Source: an uncultured Alphaproteobacteria bacterium
Lineage (GTDB): Bacteria > Pseudomonadota > Alphaproteobacteria > HIMB59 > GCA-002718135
NCBI GenBank assembly: GCA_902518705.1
Contig: CABYHW010000009.1
Span: 1 to 37,957, forward strand
Direction of reading: 5' to 3'
Length of the DNA stretch: 37,957 bases
Shown here one piece after another: positions 1 to 11,732 of this stretch (positions are counted from its first letter, which is position 1; the number at the start of each line of letters is the position of its first letter). A program made the position numbers and the translations under genes. Under the pieces are notes generated by a model, which was given only the letters and a program-made list of their open reading frames with translations, was not told the DNA's origin and made no database searches.

Positions 1-1034
1 GAGGATCTGGAGATGGTCCAAACAGAAGAGATTTTGAAGATTCAATTAGAAAAGCAAAAGATAGATTTGGAAATTTTAAATTTGGTGGCAGACGTAACCT
101 TTCAATATTTATAATAGTAGCTATTTTACTTTGGTTAGCTACTGGTTTTTATAGAGTTGAGCCTGATGAGCAAGGTGTAGAACTTTTATTTGGAAGATGG
201 AATGGTCAAACAACCGAGCCTGGATTACATTACTTTTTTCCAACTCCAATCGGTCAAACTGTTACACCTAAGGTTGAAGTAATTAGAAAAATCAACGTTG
301 GATTTAGAAGTGCAAGTGATCTTGGTTTTGGCTCAAATTCAAATGCGGAGCGAAAAGTAATTGAAGAAAGTTTAATGCTAACGGGTGATCAAAACATAGC
401 AGATGTTGCATTTACAGTACTCTTTAAAATAAAAGATGCTGGAAACTTTCTTTTTAAGCTTAGAAACCCAGAACTTACCGTCAAAGATATGTCTGAAAGT
501 GTTGTACGTGAAGTCGTTGGTCAAAGAGATCTTCAATTCTTACTTACCGAAGGTCGTCAAGAGGTAGAACAAGTTGTAAGAAATGAATTACAATTAGTCT
601 TAGATTCCTACGAAAGTGGCGTTTTGATTCAATCAGTACAGCTTCAAAGTGTTGATCCGCCCGATCAAGTTATTGATGCTTTTGATGAAGTTCAAAGAGC
701 AAGACAAGATAAAGAAAGATTAGTTAACGAAGCTAACACTTATTTAAATAGAATTGTACCTAATGCTCGTGGTGAAGCAGCCAAACTTGTTGAAGCTGCT
801 ACAGCATATAAAGAGCAGGTAGTAAAACAAGCTGAAGGTGTGGCACAAAACTTTATAGATGTTTACAATAGTTATAAAGATGCGAAAGAAGTTACAAAAA
901 GAAGAATATATCTTGAAACTTTAAGAGAAGTTTTAGAAGGTAAAAACAAAATAATTTTAGATGATACTGGAAATGGGCAGGGTGTAGTTCCTTACCTTCC
1001 ATTGAATGAACTTAAAAAGTCAGGAAACAATTAA
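1..1034 (+). CDS. hflK: HflK, membrane protease regulator (5' partial)
   Basis: Subunit of the HflKC complex, a band 7/SPFH membrane assembly that in other bacteria surrounds and modulates the FtsH protease. The reading frame is open from base 3, so the gene starts before the window; the ATG at 375 is internal. The visible part begins with a Gly/charged N-terminal stretch, then a membrane segment (about codons 33-50, LSIFIIVAILLWLATGFY), then VEPDEQGVELLFGRW, the usual start of the SPFH domain, and a charged Ala/Glu-rich coiled coil near the C-terminus. hflC begins one base after the stop codon. Family assignment is secure from domain order and from the hflC partner; only the extreme N-terminus is unseen. 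Confidence 0.95.
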   Translation, partial: GSGDGPNRRDFEDSIRKAKDRFGNFKFGGRRNLSIFIIVAILLWLATGFYRVEPDEQGVELLFGRWNGQTTEPGLHYFFPTPIGQTVTPKVEVIRKINVGFRSASDLGFGSNSNAERKVIEESLMLTGDQNIADVAFTVLFKIKDAGNFLFKLRNPELTVKDMSESVVREVVGQRDLQFLLTEGRQEVEQVVRNELQLVLDSYESGVLIQSVQLQSVDPPDQVIDAFDEVQRARQDKERLVNEANTYLNRIVPNARGEAAKLVEAATAYKEQVVKQAEGVAQNFIDVYNSYKDAKEVTKRRIYLETLREVLEGKNKIILDDTGNGQGVVPYLPLNELKKSGNN

Positions 1035-1035
1035 G

Positions 1036-1911
1036 ATGAGGTTTAGTGCAAGAAATTTACTTATAGTTTTAGTTTTATTTATTCTTTTCCTTACTTTCAC
1101 GGGAGCTTTTTTTATTGTAAATGAAACTAAGCAAGCTCTAGTGCTTCAATTTGGTGACCCAAGAAAAGTTGTTACAAAACCTGGACTTCAATTTAAAATC
1201 CCGTTTATTCAAGATGCTGTTTTTTTAGATTCTAGATTACTTAATCTCGATCCCCAACCTGAAGAAATGATACTTTCAGATCAAAAAAGAATTATTGTTG
1301 ACTCATTCGCTAGATACAACATTGTTGATCCTCTAAAGTTTTATCAGACAGTTAGAAATGAAACTACTTTTTCAGATAGATTTGGAAGAATTATAAACGC
1401 AGCAGTTAGAGGTGTAATTGCACAATACTCTTTGACATCCCTGCTAAGTGACGAACGTATTAACATTATGAATGAAATTGAAAAACAAATTAAGGTTAAT
1501 GAGAATTCTTTTGGTGTTAAAATTGTAGATATCAGAATTGGTAGAACAGATTTAACAGAACAAGTATCTAATAACGTTTATCAAAGAATGCGTTCTGAAC
1601 GTGAAAAAGAAGCAAATTTATTAAGAGCAGAAGGTGAAGAACTTTCTAAAGAAATTGTTGCATCAGCGGATAGACAACAAACAGTTATTTTAGCTGAAGC
1701 TGAAAGAACATCTTCAATACTAAGAGGTGAAGGAGATGCTGCAAAAAATAGAATACTAGGTGATGCTTATAGTCGTGATGAGGAATTTTTTGATTTCTTA
1801 AGAACAATGCAAGCTTGTAAAGATACTTTTGGGGACACAGAGATGTCTATGGTAATAGCACCTGGAGAAGTTTGTGAAAAGTTTTTTGGTGAAATAGATA
1901 TCCAAAATTAA
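1036..1911 (+). CDS. hflC: HflC, membrane protease regulator
   Basis: Second SPFH/band 7 subunit of the HflKC complex, which modulates FtsH at the inner membrane. I place the start at the ATG at 1036, one base after the hflK stop. An in-frame ATG at 1006 would add ten residues and lie inside hflK. From 1036 the protein (291 aa) begins MRFSARN, followed at once by a hydrophobic segment LLIVLVLFILFLTFTGAFFIV and the SPFH start NETKQALVLQFGDPRKVV. The C-terminal half has the charged Glu/Ala/Arg-rich helix (RSEREKEANLLRAEGEE). Length and order match the usual hflKC operon. The stop overlaps the next start by one base (TAATG). Confidence 0.95.
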   Translation: MRFSARNLLIVLVLFILFLTFTGAFFIVNETKQALVLQFGDPRKVVTKPGLQFKIPFIQDAVFLDSRLLNLDPQPEEMILSDQKRIIVDSFARYNIVDPLKFYQTVRNETTFSDRFGRIINAAVRGVIAQYSLTSLLSDERINIMNEIEKQIKVNENSFGVKIVDIRIGRTDLTEQVSNNVYQRMRSEREKEANLLRAEGEELSKEIVASADRQQTVILAEAERTSSILRGEGDAAKNRILGDAYSRDEEFFDFLRTMQACKDTFGDTEMSMVIAPGEVCEKFFGEIDIQN

Positions 1912-2111
1912 TGTTTGAAATTTTACTAATAAGCATAGGTCTAGTGCTGATCATTGAAGGTATACTCTATTTTTTCTTAGCTAACAATTTAAAGAAATAT
2001 CTCGATATGCTCTCTCTTATTAATCCACAAACTGTAAAAAATATTAGTTTATTTTTTGCTCTTTTAGGACTGTGCCTTATTTATTTCACGTTCAAATATT
2101 ATGAAAATTAA
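1911..2111 (+). CDS. DUF2065 (YjeT-like) small membrane protein
   Basis: A 66-aa protein with two hydrophobic segments (about residues 2-23 and 45-62) separated by a short basic loop. It resembles DUF2065/YjeT, a family commonly found immediately after hflKC in proteobacteria; its function is unknown. The start ATG overlaps the hflC stop by one base, which suggests translational coupling. Its 3' end overlaps the next gene by 11 bases if degP starts at 2101. The assignment rests on size, two-helix topology and position rather than on any catalytic motif. Confidence 0.75.
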   Translation: MFEILLISIGLVLIIEGILYFFLANNLKKYLDMLSLINPQTVKNISLFFALLGLCLIYFTFKYYEN

Positions 2112-3474
2112 TATGAGAATTAAATTTTTATTCTTAATTTCTATTTTATTTTCGAAACCATTACTTGCTGTACCTGAGAGTTTTGCTGATTTAGTTGAAC
2201 AATTATCTCCTGCAGTAGTTAGTATTGCATCAACTACTATTGTTGAAAATAATAACCAAAATCAAATACCGCAATTTCCAGAGGGATCTCCTTTTGATGA
2301 TTTTTTTAAAGAATATTTTGACCGTGATCAAAGACGATCACAGCGACCTATGACAGGACTCGGTTCAGGTTTTATAATAAGTGAAGATGGTATAGTTGTT
2401 ACAAATAATCATGTAATTGAAGGAGCTGATGAAATAACCGTTATTCTAAATGATGAAACAGAGTTTACAGCTGAATTACTTGGAAGAGATCCCAAAGCAG
2501 ACATAGCTGTATTGAAAATTGATCCAAAAAATAAAAAACTTACATATGTTGGTTGGGGCGACTCGGATAAAATGAGAGTTGGAGATTGGTCAATTGCAAT
2601 TGGAAACCCTCTTGGTTTGGGAGGTACTGTCACAGCAGGAATTATATCTGCAATCTCAAGAGATTTAGGTAGTGGGCCATATGTCAAATTTTTACAAACA
2701 GACGCATCTATTAATCGTGGTAATTCCGGTGGACCATTATTTAATTTAGATGGAGAGGTAATAGGAATTAACACGGCAATTGTTTCGCAAACAGGTGGAA
2801 GTATTGGTTTAGGATTTGCAATACCTGCGAATAGTGCCAAAAAAATAGTACAACAATTAAAAGATTTTGGCAAAACTAAGAGAGGTTGGTTAGGTGTACA
2901 AATTCAACCTGTTACAAAGGATTTTGCTGAAAGTCTTGGATTGCCTGATCAAAAAGGTGCATTCATATCCAATGTCAATCCTAATGGTCCCTCAAAAACT
3001 GCTGGATTAGAACCAGGCGACGTAATTTTAAAATTTAATAATATAGAAATTAAAAAGATGCCTGATCTACCAAGAGTTGTTGCAGAGTCAGATGTAGGCT
3101 CGACTGCAATATTAGAAGTTTGGAGAAAAAATAAAAAAATTCGTATTGAGGTAATATTAGGAGAATTACCTGGAGAGGTAGTTACGGAGAGAAAAACAAC
3201 TAAAAATATTGAAACAAATTTAAAAATTGAATCTTTAGGAATTACTATTGAAGATCATGAAAGTGGGGTAAAAGTAATTTCAATTGACGACATTGATAGT
3301 AGTTTGCAAAATGCAGACATAATCACAGAAGTTAATAGAGAGGTTATTAATAATATGAATTCATTTGAAGAATTAGTAAATTCTTTAGAAAAAACAGGCA
3401 GATCCTCATTATTACTAAAAATAATTAGAGATGATGAGCAAAATTGGGTAACAATTAAATTTAAGAATAATTGA
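2101..3474 (+). CDS. degP: DegP/Do-family periplasmic serine protease
   Basis: Periplasmic HtrA-type protease/chaperone that degrades misfolded envelope proteins. The 457-aa product starts with a signal peptide (hydrophobic FLFLISILFSKPLLA), then a trypsin-like domain with the full triad: His104 in TNNHVIEG, Asp134 in KADIAVLKI and Ser209 in RGNSGGP. A first PDZ domain follows (about 265-355, starting GWLGVQIQPV). A second, weaker PDZ-like domain covers about 375-455. The length suits the Do family. Start choice is open: ATG 2101 overlaps the previous gene by 11 bases, and an in-frame ATG at 2113 also leaves an intact signal peptide. Position directly after hflKC fits envelope quality control. 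Confidence 0.93.
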   Translation: MKINMRIKFLFLISILFSKPLLAVPESFADLVEQLSPAVVSIASTTIVENNNQNQIPQFPEGSPFDDFFKEYFDRDQRRSQRPMTGLGSGFIISEDGIVVTNNHVIEGADEITVILNDETEFTAELLGRDPKADIAVLKIDPKNKKLTYVGWGDSDKMRVGDWSIAIGNPLGLGGTVTAGIISAISRDLGSGPYVKFLQTDASINRGNSGGPLFNLDGEVIGINTAIVSQTGGSIGLGFAIPANSAKKIVQQLKDFGKTKRGWLGVQIQPVTKDFAESLGLPDQKGAFISNVNPNGPSKTAGLEPGDVILKFNNIEIKKMPDLPRVVAESDVGSTAILEVWRKNKKIRIEVILGELPGEVVTERKTTKNIETNLKIESLGITIEDHESGVKVISIDDIDSSLQNADIITEVNREVINNMNSFEELVNSLEKTGRSSLLLKIIRDDEQNWVTIKFKNN

Positions 3475-4394
3475 AAACTCAAATCTATTTTGTATTAGGC
3501 CCAACTGCATCAGGAAAATCAAAATTTGCTTTAAGCCTTGCGAACAAACTAAATGGTGAAATTATAAATGCTGATAGTATGCAGATTTATAATGAGTTAA
3601 GTATCTTAACTGCTAGACCAACTATAAATGATCAAAAAAAAATCAATCATCATCTTTATGGTTTTGTTAAAGGTGATGTTAGATTTAATGTTCAAAAATG
3701 GTGTGAGGAAGCATCAAAAAAAATTAATTATTTAGTTAATAATAATATAACCCCTATTTTAGTTGGAGGTACAGGTCTTTACATAGAATCTTTAATTAAT
3801 GGAATATTTTCAATTCCATCTATTCCAGAAAAAGTAAAAATAGAATCAGAAAAAATGATTTTAAAAATTGGTAAGGAAAATTTTTATAATTTAGTTAAAG
3901 AGCTTGACAGTGATGCAATGATTAATATTGCGCCTAACGATATTCAAAGAATAAGAAGAATATGGGAAGTAAATTTTTTTACTAACAAAAAATTTAGTGA
4001 CTGGAAAAAAAGTAAAAATAAAAATTTTATTAATTTAAAAAATTACAAAATATTATTATTTCTTCCAGATAGAAAAGAAAACTATAGAAGAGTAGATCAT
4101 AGAACACACTTAATGATGAAAGATGGTGCGATAGAGGAAGTCAAAAATTTACTTAAATTAAATTATAATAATAGCTTACCAATAATGAAAGCTCACGGAG
4201 TTCCTGAAATTCAATCTTATCTTAATAACGAAGTATCAATTGAGGAATGTATTTCTAAAATACAGCAAGTAACAAGAAACTATGTAAAAAGACAACATAC
4301 TTGGTGGAGATCTTCAAATCTTAATATTTTTAAAAAATTTAATCAATTTCCGGATGAAATTGACTTAAAATCCATTAATTTAGATCAAAATTGA
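3471..4394 (+). CDS. miaA: tRNA dimethylallyltransferase MiaA
   Basis: Transfers a dimethylallyl group to N6 of A37 in tRNAs that read codons starting with U. The 307-aa protein shows the P-loop GPTASGKS at residues 10-17, the INADSMQIY segment that holds the catalytic Asp, the GGTGLY motif (about 99-104), and a C-terminal KRQHTWWR region typical of MiaA. The start is a TTG at 3471 that overlaps the degP stop as TTGA. No ATG lies between this TTG and the P-loop, so the TTG is well supported. The overlap implies coupling to degP translation. Confidence 0.95.
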   Translation: MKTQIYFVLGPTASGKSKFALSLANKLNGEIINADSMQIYNELSILTARPTINDQKKINHHLYGFVKGDVRFNVQKWCEEASKKINYLVNNNITPILVGGTGLYIESLINGIFSIPSIPEKVKIESEKMILKIGKENFYNLVKELDSDAMINIAPNDIQRIRRIWEVNFFTNKKFSDWKKSKNKNFINLKNYKILLFLPDRKENYRRVDHRTHLMMKDGAIEEVKNLLKLNYNNSLPIMKAHGVPEIQSYLNNEVSIEECISKIQQVTRNYVKRQHTWWRSSNLNIFKKFNQFPDEIDLKSINLDQN

Positions 4395-4441
4395 ACTAAT
4401 TTATTGATTTTATTTTATCCACAGCCTATGAGCTAAAATCA

Positions 4442-6207
4442 ATGAATAATGAAATAACAGGAGCTGAAATTGTCTTAAAAAGCTTAGCTGAACAAGGCGT
4501 AGAGGTTGTATTTGGATATCCTGGTGGTGCGGTATTACCCATATACGATACTTTATTTAAACAGAATTCCATTAAGCACGTTTTAGTAAGACAAGAGGGT
4601 GGTGCGATACATGCTGCTGAAGGTTATGCTAGGTCTACTGGTAAAACTGGAGTAGTTCTTGTTACATCAGGACCTGGTGCAACAAATGTTGTAACAGGTT
4701 TAACTGACGCAATGATGGATAGTGTACCTATTGTATGTATAACTGGACAGGTACCTCAACACTTAATTGGCAGTGATGCATTTCAAGAATGCGACACCAC
4801 AGGTATAACGAGACCTTGTACTAAACATAATTACTTAGTTAAGGATGTTAATAAATTATCTTCTGTATTTCATGAAGCATTTACCATTGCTCAAAATGGA
4901 AGACCGGGTCCTGTATTAATTGATATACCTAAAGATGTTCAATTTGCTTCAGGAACTTATGAAGAAAAAAATAAAATTATTATTCCCTCTCATAGATTAT
5001 TTGAACCAAGTCCTGATTTTGAAAAAAATAAAATTGAAGAAGCAGTAGAATTAATTTCAAAAGCTAAAAAACCAATTTTTTATATTGGTGGTGGATGTAT
5101 TAATTCTGGTCCAAAAGCTTCAAAATTAGTTAGAGAATTTATAAATATGGTTGGATCACCAGTAACAATGACATTAATGGGTCTAGGAGTTGTAGGTTCA
5201 TCAGATAAAAACTCACTTGGCATGCTTGGTATGCACGGAATGTATGAAGCTAATATGGCTATGCATGAATGTGATGTCATGATTAATATCGGTGCAAGAT
5301 TTGATGATAGAGTTACAGGAAGACTTGATGCTTTCTCACCTAACTCAAAGAAAATTCATATTGATATTGATGAAAGTAATATCAACAAAACAATAAACGT
5401 TGATGTTCCAATAATAGGTGATGTTAAACAAGTTGTTGAAAAAATGATTTCAGTCTGGAAAGACAAAAAATATAAAATAGATACTGACTCATTAAAATTG
5501 TGGTGGGATAAAATAAATAAATGGAAAGAAGTAGATTGCTTAAACTATAACAATGAAGGTAAGCAAATTAAACCTCAGTATGCAGTTCAAAGGCTTTATG
5601 AGTTAACAAAAAATACAAAAACATTTATTACAACTGAAGTAGGTCAACATCAGATGTGGGCTGCTCAATTCTATAAATTTGAAGAACCAAATAGATGGCT
5701 AACTTCAGGTGGTTTAGGAACTATGGGGTATGGTTTTCCTGCTGCTATTGGAGCTCAGGTTGGACATCCTGATGCTTTAGTTGTCGATATAGCAGGTGAC
5801 GCCTCTATACTCATGAATATTCAAGAAATGAGCACTGCTGTTCAATATAGATTGCCTGTAAAAATATTTATTTTAAACAATGAATACATGGGAATGGTTA
5901 GGCAATGGCAGGAACTTTTACATGGTGGAAGATATTCCGAAAGTTATACTGATAGTTTACCTGATTTTGTAAAGCTAGCTGAAAGTTATAAAGCTGTTGG
6001 TTTAAGAGCAAAAACAACTGATGACCTTGATAATGTTATAAATCAAATGATAGAAACAAAAAATACAGTAATTGCAGATATTTGGGTAACTAAAGAAGAG
6101 AATTGCTTTCCAATGATTCAAAGTGGATCTGCTCATAATGAAATGATGTTAAGTAAAGATCAAAAACAAGACAAAAAATCTGCCGAAAAAGGAAAAATTT
6201 TAGTTTA

Positions 6208-6208
<1 letters not shown>
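4442..6208 (+). CDS. ilvB: Acetolactate synthase large subunit
   Basis: Catalytic subunit of acetohydroxyacid synthase, the first common step of valine, leucine and isoleucine synthesis. It joins pyruvate with pyruvate or 2-ketobutyrate and uses thiamine diphosphate, Mg and FAD. The 588-aa product has the catalytic Glu52 in RQEGGAIHAAEGYAR, the central FAD/Rossmann region, and the C-terminal ThDP motif opening with GDASILMNIQEM and closing with ILNNEYMGM. Length is normal. A 47-bp gap follows miaA. I saw no leader peptide rich in Val/Leu/Ile codons or attenuator hairpin there. The stop overlaps the ilvH start (TAATG). Confidence 0.97.
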
Positions 6209-7772
<1,564 letters not shown>

Positions 7773-7801
7773 ATGAAAGTTTAATTAAATTTTGATTAGT
7801 G

Positions 7802-7807
7802 TATAAT
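7802..7807 (+). promoter_or_regulatory. Candidate -10 box for leuA (possible leaderless start)
   Basis: A perfect TATAAT lies 7 bases before the leuA ATG at 7815, in the 42-bp gap after ilvC. Standard spacing would place transcription initiation at or within a base of the ATG. No good -35 hexamer is seen 16-18 bases upstream. In such AT-rich DNA a chance match is possible. Confidence 0.4.
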
Positions 7808-7814
7808 TAAAGAA

Positions 7815-9371
7815 ATGACTGAAAAAATTTATATTTTTGATACAACTCTTCGAGACGGAGAACAATCTCCAGGTGCATCAATGAATTTAGATGAAAAACT
7901 TCAAATTGCTGAAGTTCTCGATTCAATGAAAGTTGATATTATTGAAGCAGGTTTTCCAATTGCTTCTAATGGAGATTTTGAAGCAGTCTCTGAAGTAAGC
8001 AAGCATGTCAAAAATTCAACAATAGCCGGTTTAGCAAGAGCAAGCTTTAAAGATATTGACCGCGCTTGGGAAGCAGTACAACATGCTAAGTCTCCAAGAA
8101 TTCATACTTTTATTGCAACCAGTCCTCTGCATATGAAATATAAATTAAAAAAAACTGAAGAAGAAGTTTTAGAAGCTATTCAAAAAACTGTGTCTCACGC
8201 AAGAAATCTTTGTGAAAATATCGAGTGGAGTTGTGAAGATGGCGGAAGGTCAGAGTTAGAATTTTTATATCAATGTATAGAGCTCGCCATCAACTCAGGT
8301 GCTTCAACTATTAATATCCCTGATACTGTTGGTTACACACTACCAGAAGAGTTTGGTAAAATTTTCAAAAATGTAAAAAATAATGTTCCAAATATTGATA
8401 AAGCAATTCTTTCTACTCATACACATAATGATTTAGGTTTAGCGACAGCAAATAATGTTGCAGCTATCAAAGAAGGTGCAAGACAAGTTGAGTGTACAAT
8501 TAATGGTATGGGTGAAAGAGCTGGAAACTCATCATTAGAAGAAATTGTAATGACTTTAAAAGTAAAAAAAGATCTAATGCCTTTTCATACAGATATTAAA
8601 ACCGAGTCCATCATGAAAGCCTCTAGATTAGTATCATCAATAACAGGTTTTCCAGTTCAACCAAATAAAGCGATAGTTGGTGCAAATGCTTTTGCTCACG
8701 AAGCAGGAATACATCAAGATGGTATGCTCAAACATGCTGGAACCTATGAAATCATGACACCTGAGTCCATAGGGCTTAATAAATCTTCACTAGTTCTTGG
8801 AAAACATTCAGGTAAACATGCTTTTTCAGAAAAGTTAAAAGAACTTGGTTATGAAGTAGGTGATAATGCTTTAATGGAGTTATTTGGAAGGTTTAAAGAT
8901 TTAGCCGATAAGAAAAAAGAAATATTTGAAGAAGATTTAATTGCGTTAGCAGAAGATAGAACATCGTCATACGATGAACATATTAAATTTGTATCTTTAG
9001 AAGTAAATGCTGGATCTGTTGAAAAAGCTGAAGCTAAATTAAAGATTGAAATTAACGAAAAAGTGGAAAATACTAAAATTAATGGTAACGGTCCTGTTGA
9101 TGCTACATTTAATGCTATAAAAAAACTTACTAATACTGAATTTAAACTTAAACTTTACCAAGTTAATGCAATCACTGCAGGTACTGACGCACAAGGAGAG
9201 GTCACTGTCAGACTTGAAGATGATAATCTATCATCACAAGCAAAAGGAAGTGATCCTGATATAATTGTTGCATCTGCAAAAGCATACATTAATGCATTAA
9301 ACAGATTGATCTTTAAAAAAACTAAATCTATTAAAGAGAATTCAGCAAGTTTAAAAATAGAAGGAGTTTAA
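7815..9371 (+). CDS. leuA: 2-isopropylmalate synthase
   Basis: Condenses acetyl-CoA with 2-ketoisovalerate, the first committed step to leucine. The 518-aa protein begins with the TIM-barrel signature DTTLRDGEQSPGASM and contains the metal-binding HTHNDLG motif. A second family signature lies at INGMGERAGNSSLEE, and a catalytic-helper region at HEAGIHQDG. The C-terminal 120 or so residues form the LeuA allosteric domain for leucine feedback. Full length. It follows ilvBHC on the same strand and may also have its own promoter (7802-7807). Confidence 0.97.
   Translation: MTEKIYIFDTTLRDGEQSPGASMNLDEKLQIAEVLDSMKVDIIEAGFPIASNGDFEAVSEVSKHVKNSTIAGLARASFKDIDRAWEAVQHAKSPRIHTFIATSPLHMKYKLKKTEEEVLEAIQKTVSHARNLCENIEWSCEDGGRSELEFLYQCIELAINSGASTINIPDTVGYTLPEEFGKIFKNVKNNVPNIDKAILSTHTHNDLGLATANNVAAIKEGARQVECTINGMGERAGNSSLEEIVMTLKVKKDLMPFHTDIKTESIMKASRLVSSITGFPVQPNKAIVGANAFAHEAGIHQDGMLKHAGTYEIMTPESIGLNKSSLVLGKHSGKHAFSEKLKELGYEVGDNALMELFGRFKDLADKKKEIFEEDLIALAEDRTSSYDEHIKFVSLEVNAGSVEKAEAKLKIEINEKVENTKINGNGPVDATFNAIKKLTNTEFKLKLYQVNAITAGTDAQGEVTVRLEDDNLSSQAKGSDPDIIVASAKAYINALNRLIFKKTKSIKENSASLKIEGV
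9361..9366 (+). promoter_or_regulatory. Shine-Dalgarno for mreB
   Basis: AAGGAG lies 8 bases before the mreB ATG at 9375, overlapping the last leuA codons. It is one of the few clear ribosome sites in the window and supports the 9375 start. Confidence 0.7.
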
Positions 9372-10415
<1,044 letters not shown>

Positions 10416-10424
10416 AAAATTGAA

Positions 10425-11246
10425 ATGGCACCTAAGTTCCAAATAAAAGTTTTTCAAATTTCAACTTTTGTAAAAAATTTGACAATCATTTCCATTCTTA
10501 CACTTTCTTTCCTTTTGGTCTTTTTTTCAAAATCTGATTTGTATGTTATTAATGGGATAAAAAATATATCTTCATCAGTAATTATTCCAATTACAAGAGT
10601 AATTTCAGCACCAGTAAATGCATTTTCAAATTTTGTTGATGAATACAATCAGTTTCGAAGTTTAAAATTTGAAAACAAACTTCTTCAGGAAGAAATAATG
10701 CGTTTAAAAAAATGGCAAACATTAGCAATACAAAATTCAAGAGAGAATAAAGTCTTAAAAAAATTATTAAATGCAACTGATAATAATTTAACCTTAATCA
10801 AAACTGCATCTCTTATTAACAGAAATGATACTATTTATAGTAAGCTGATAAACTTGAATGCTGGTCATGAAGATAAAATTGAGAAAAATATGTCAGCTAT
10901 CAACGAAAGAGGATTAGTCGGCAAAGTAATTGACACAACTGCTAAAAATTCAAGAGTAATACTTTTAACTGACCCTAATTTATCTATTTCAGTAAAATCT
11001 ATATCGGATGGAATTTTTTCCTTACTTACTGGCAATGGAGATGGCAAATATCTTGTAAGCTCTTTTGTGAAAGAAAATAAAATGCCAAGATTGGGAGATA
11101 TTGTAGTAACAAGTGGTACAGCGCAGATCTTTCCAGTAGATCTATTAGTTGGAAAAGTAGCTAAAGTTGAAAAAAATAGATTTTTTGTTTTACCATTTGT
11201 TGATTTTGAAAATATTGATTATTTACAAATCGTTACCTCGAAATAA
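10425..11246 (+). CDS. mreC: Rod-shape-determining protein MreC
   Basis: Bitopic periplasmic protein of the elongasome that activates PBP2. The 273-aa product has one membrane helix (about 18-37, LTIISILTLSFLLVFF), a coiled-coil region (about 75-110, FENKLLQEEIMRLKKWQ), then the beta-rich MreC core with the conserved GLVGKV near residue 165 and GDIVVTSG near 223. Placement between mreB and mreD confirms the call. The stop overlaps the mreD start by one base (TAATG). Confidence 0.92.
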   Translation: MAPKFQIKVFQISTFVKNLTIISILTLSFLLVFFSKSDLYVINGIKNISSSVIIPITRVISAPVNAFSNFVDEYNQFRSLKFENKLLQEEIMRLKKWQTLAIQNSRENKVLKKLLNATDNNLTLIKTASLINRNDTIYSKLINLNAGHEDKIEKNMSAINERGLVGKVIDTTAKNSRVILLTDPNLSISVKSISDGIFSLLTGNGDGKYLVSSFVKENKMPRLGDIVVTSGTAQIFPVDLLVGKVAKVEKNRFFVLPFVDFENIDYLQIVTSK

Positions 11247-11731
11247 TGGGGTTTTCCAAATTTTTTAATTCCAGTATTAAATTAAATATTATTTTAATAA
11301 TAAGTTTTTCAATTTCTGTAAATTCTTTTATTTTAATGCCTAATATGAATAATGCATTCTATGTATTATTTCATTTGACTTTTATTTATATAATTTTTTA
11401 CCATTATCATTATTATTTATATTTAGTTGCCCTGGTATATGGACTTTTATTTGATATATTACTATTAAATAATATTGGGGCTCATTTAATCACCTTTTTA
11501 TCTCTTTTAATCTTATTTATATTGTTAAGAAAATACTTAATTAGATTATCTTCGTATCAAATAATTTTTATTTATTTTATCATACTGATTATTTTGTTCC
11601 TAATTGAGCAATTTTTAGCAAATCTAATACACAATTATAAATTAAATATGAGTTTAATTTTCAATTTTATTTTAATTTCTTTAATTATATTTATTCCTAC
11701 TATATTTTTGTTAACTAAATTAGATAAGTGA
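11246..11731 (+). CDS. mreD: Rod-shape-determining protein MreD
   Basis: A 161-aa polytopic inner-membrane protein with about five hydrophobic segments and a family-like YGLLFDILLLNNIGAHLI segment (about 64-81). MreD proteins diverge strongly in sequence, so the call rests mainly on topology, length and position between mreC and mrdA. Very rich in Ile, Leu and Phe, partly because of the AT bias. Confidence 0.88.
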   Translation: MGFSKFFNSSIKLNIILIISFSISVNSFILMPNMNNAFYVLFHLTFIYIIFYHYHYYLYLVALVYGLLFDILLLNNIGAHLITFLSLLILFILLRKYLIRLSSYQIIFIYFIILIILFLIEQFLANLIHNYKLNMSLIFNFILISLIIFIPTIFLLTKLDK

Positions 11732-11732
11732 C

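Noticed and set aside
2409-2873. 154-aa minus-strand ORF inside degP
   Set aside because: It is the opposite-strand shadow of a well-supported protease gene, with no motif of its own.
4395-4441. Possible attenuator or leader peptide before ilvB
   Set aside because: Only 47 bases are available, with no short ORF rich in Val, Leu or Ile codons and no paired hairpins.
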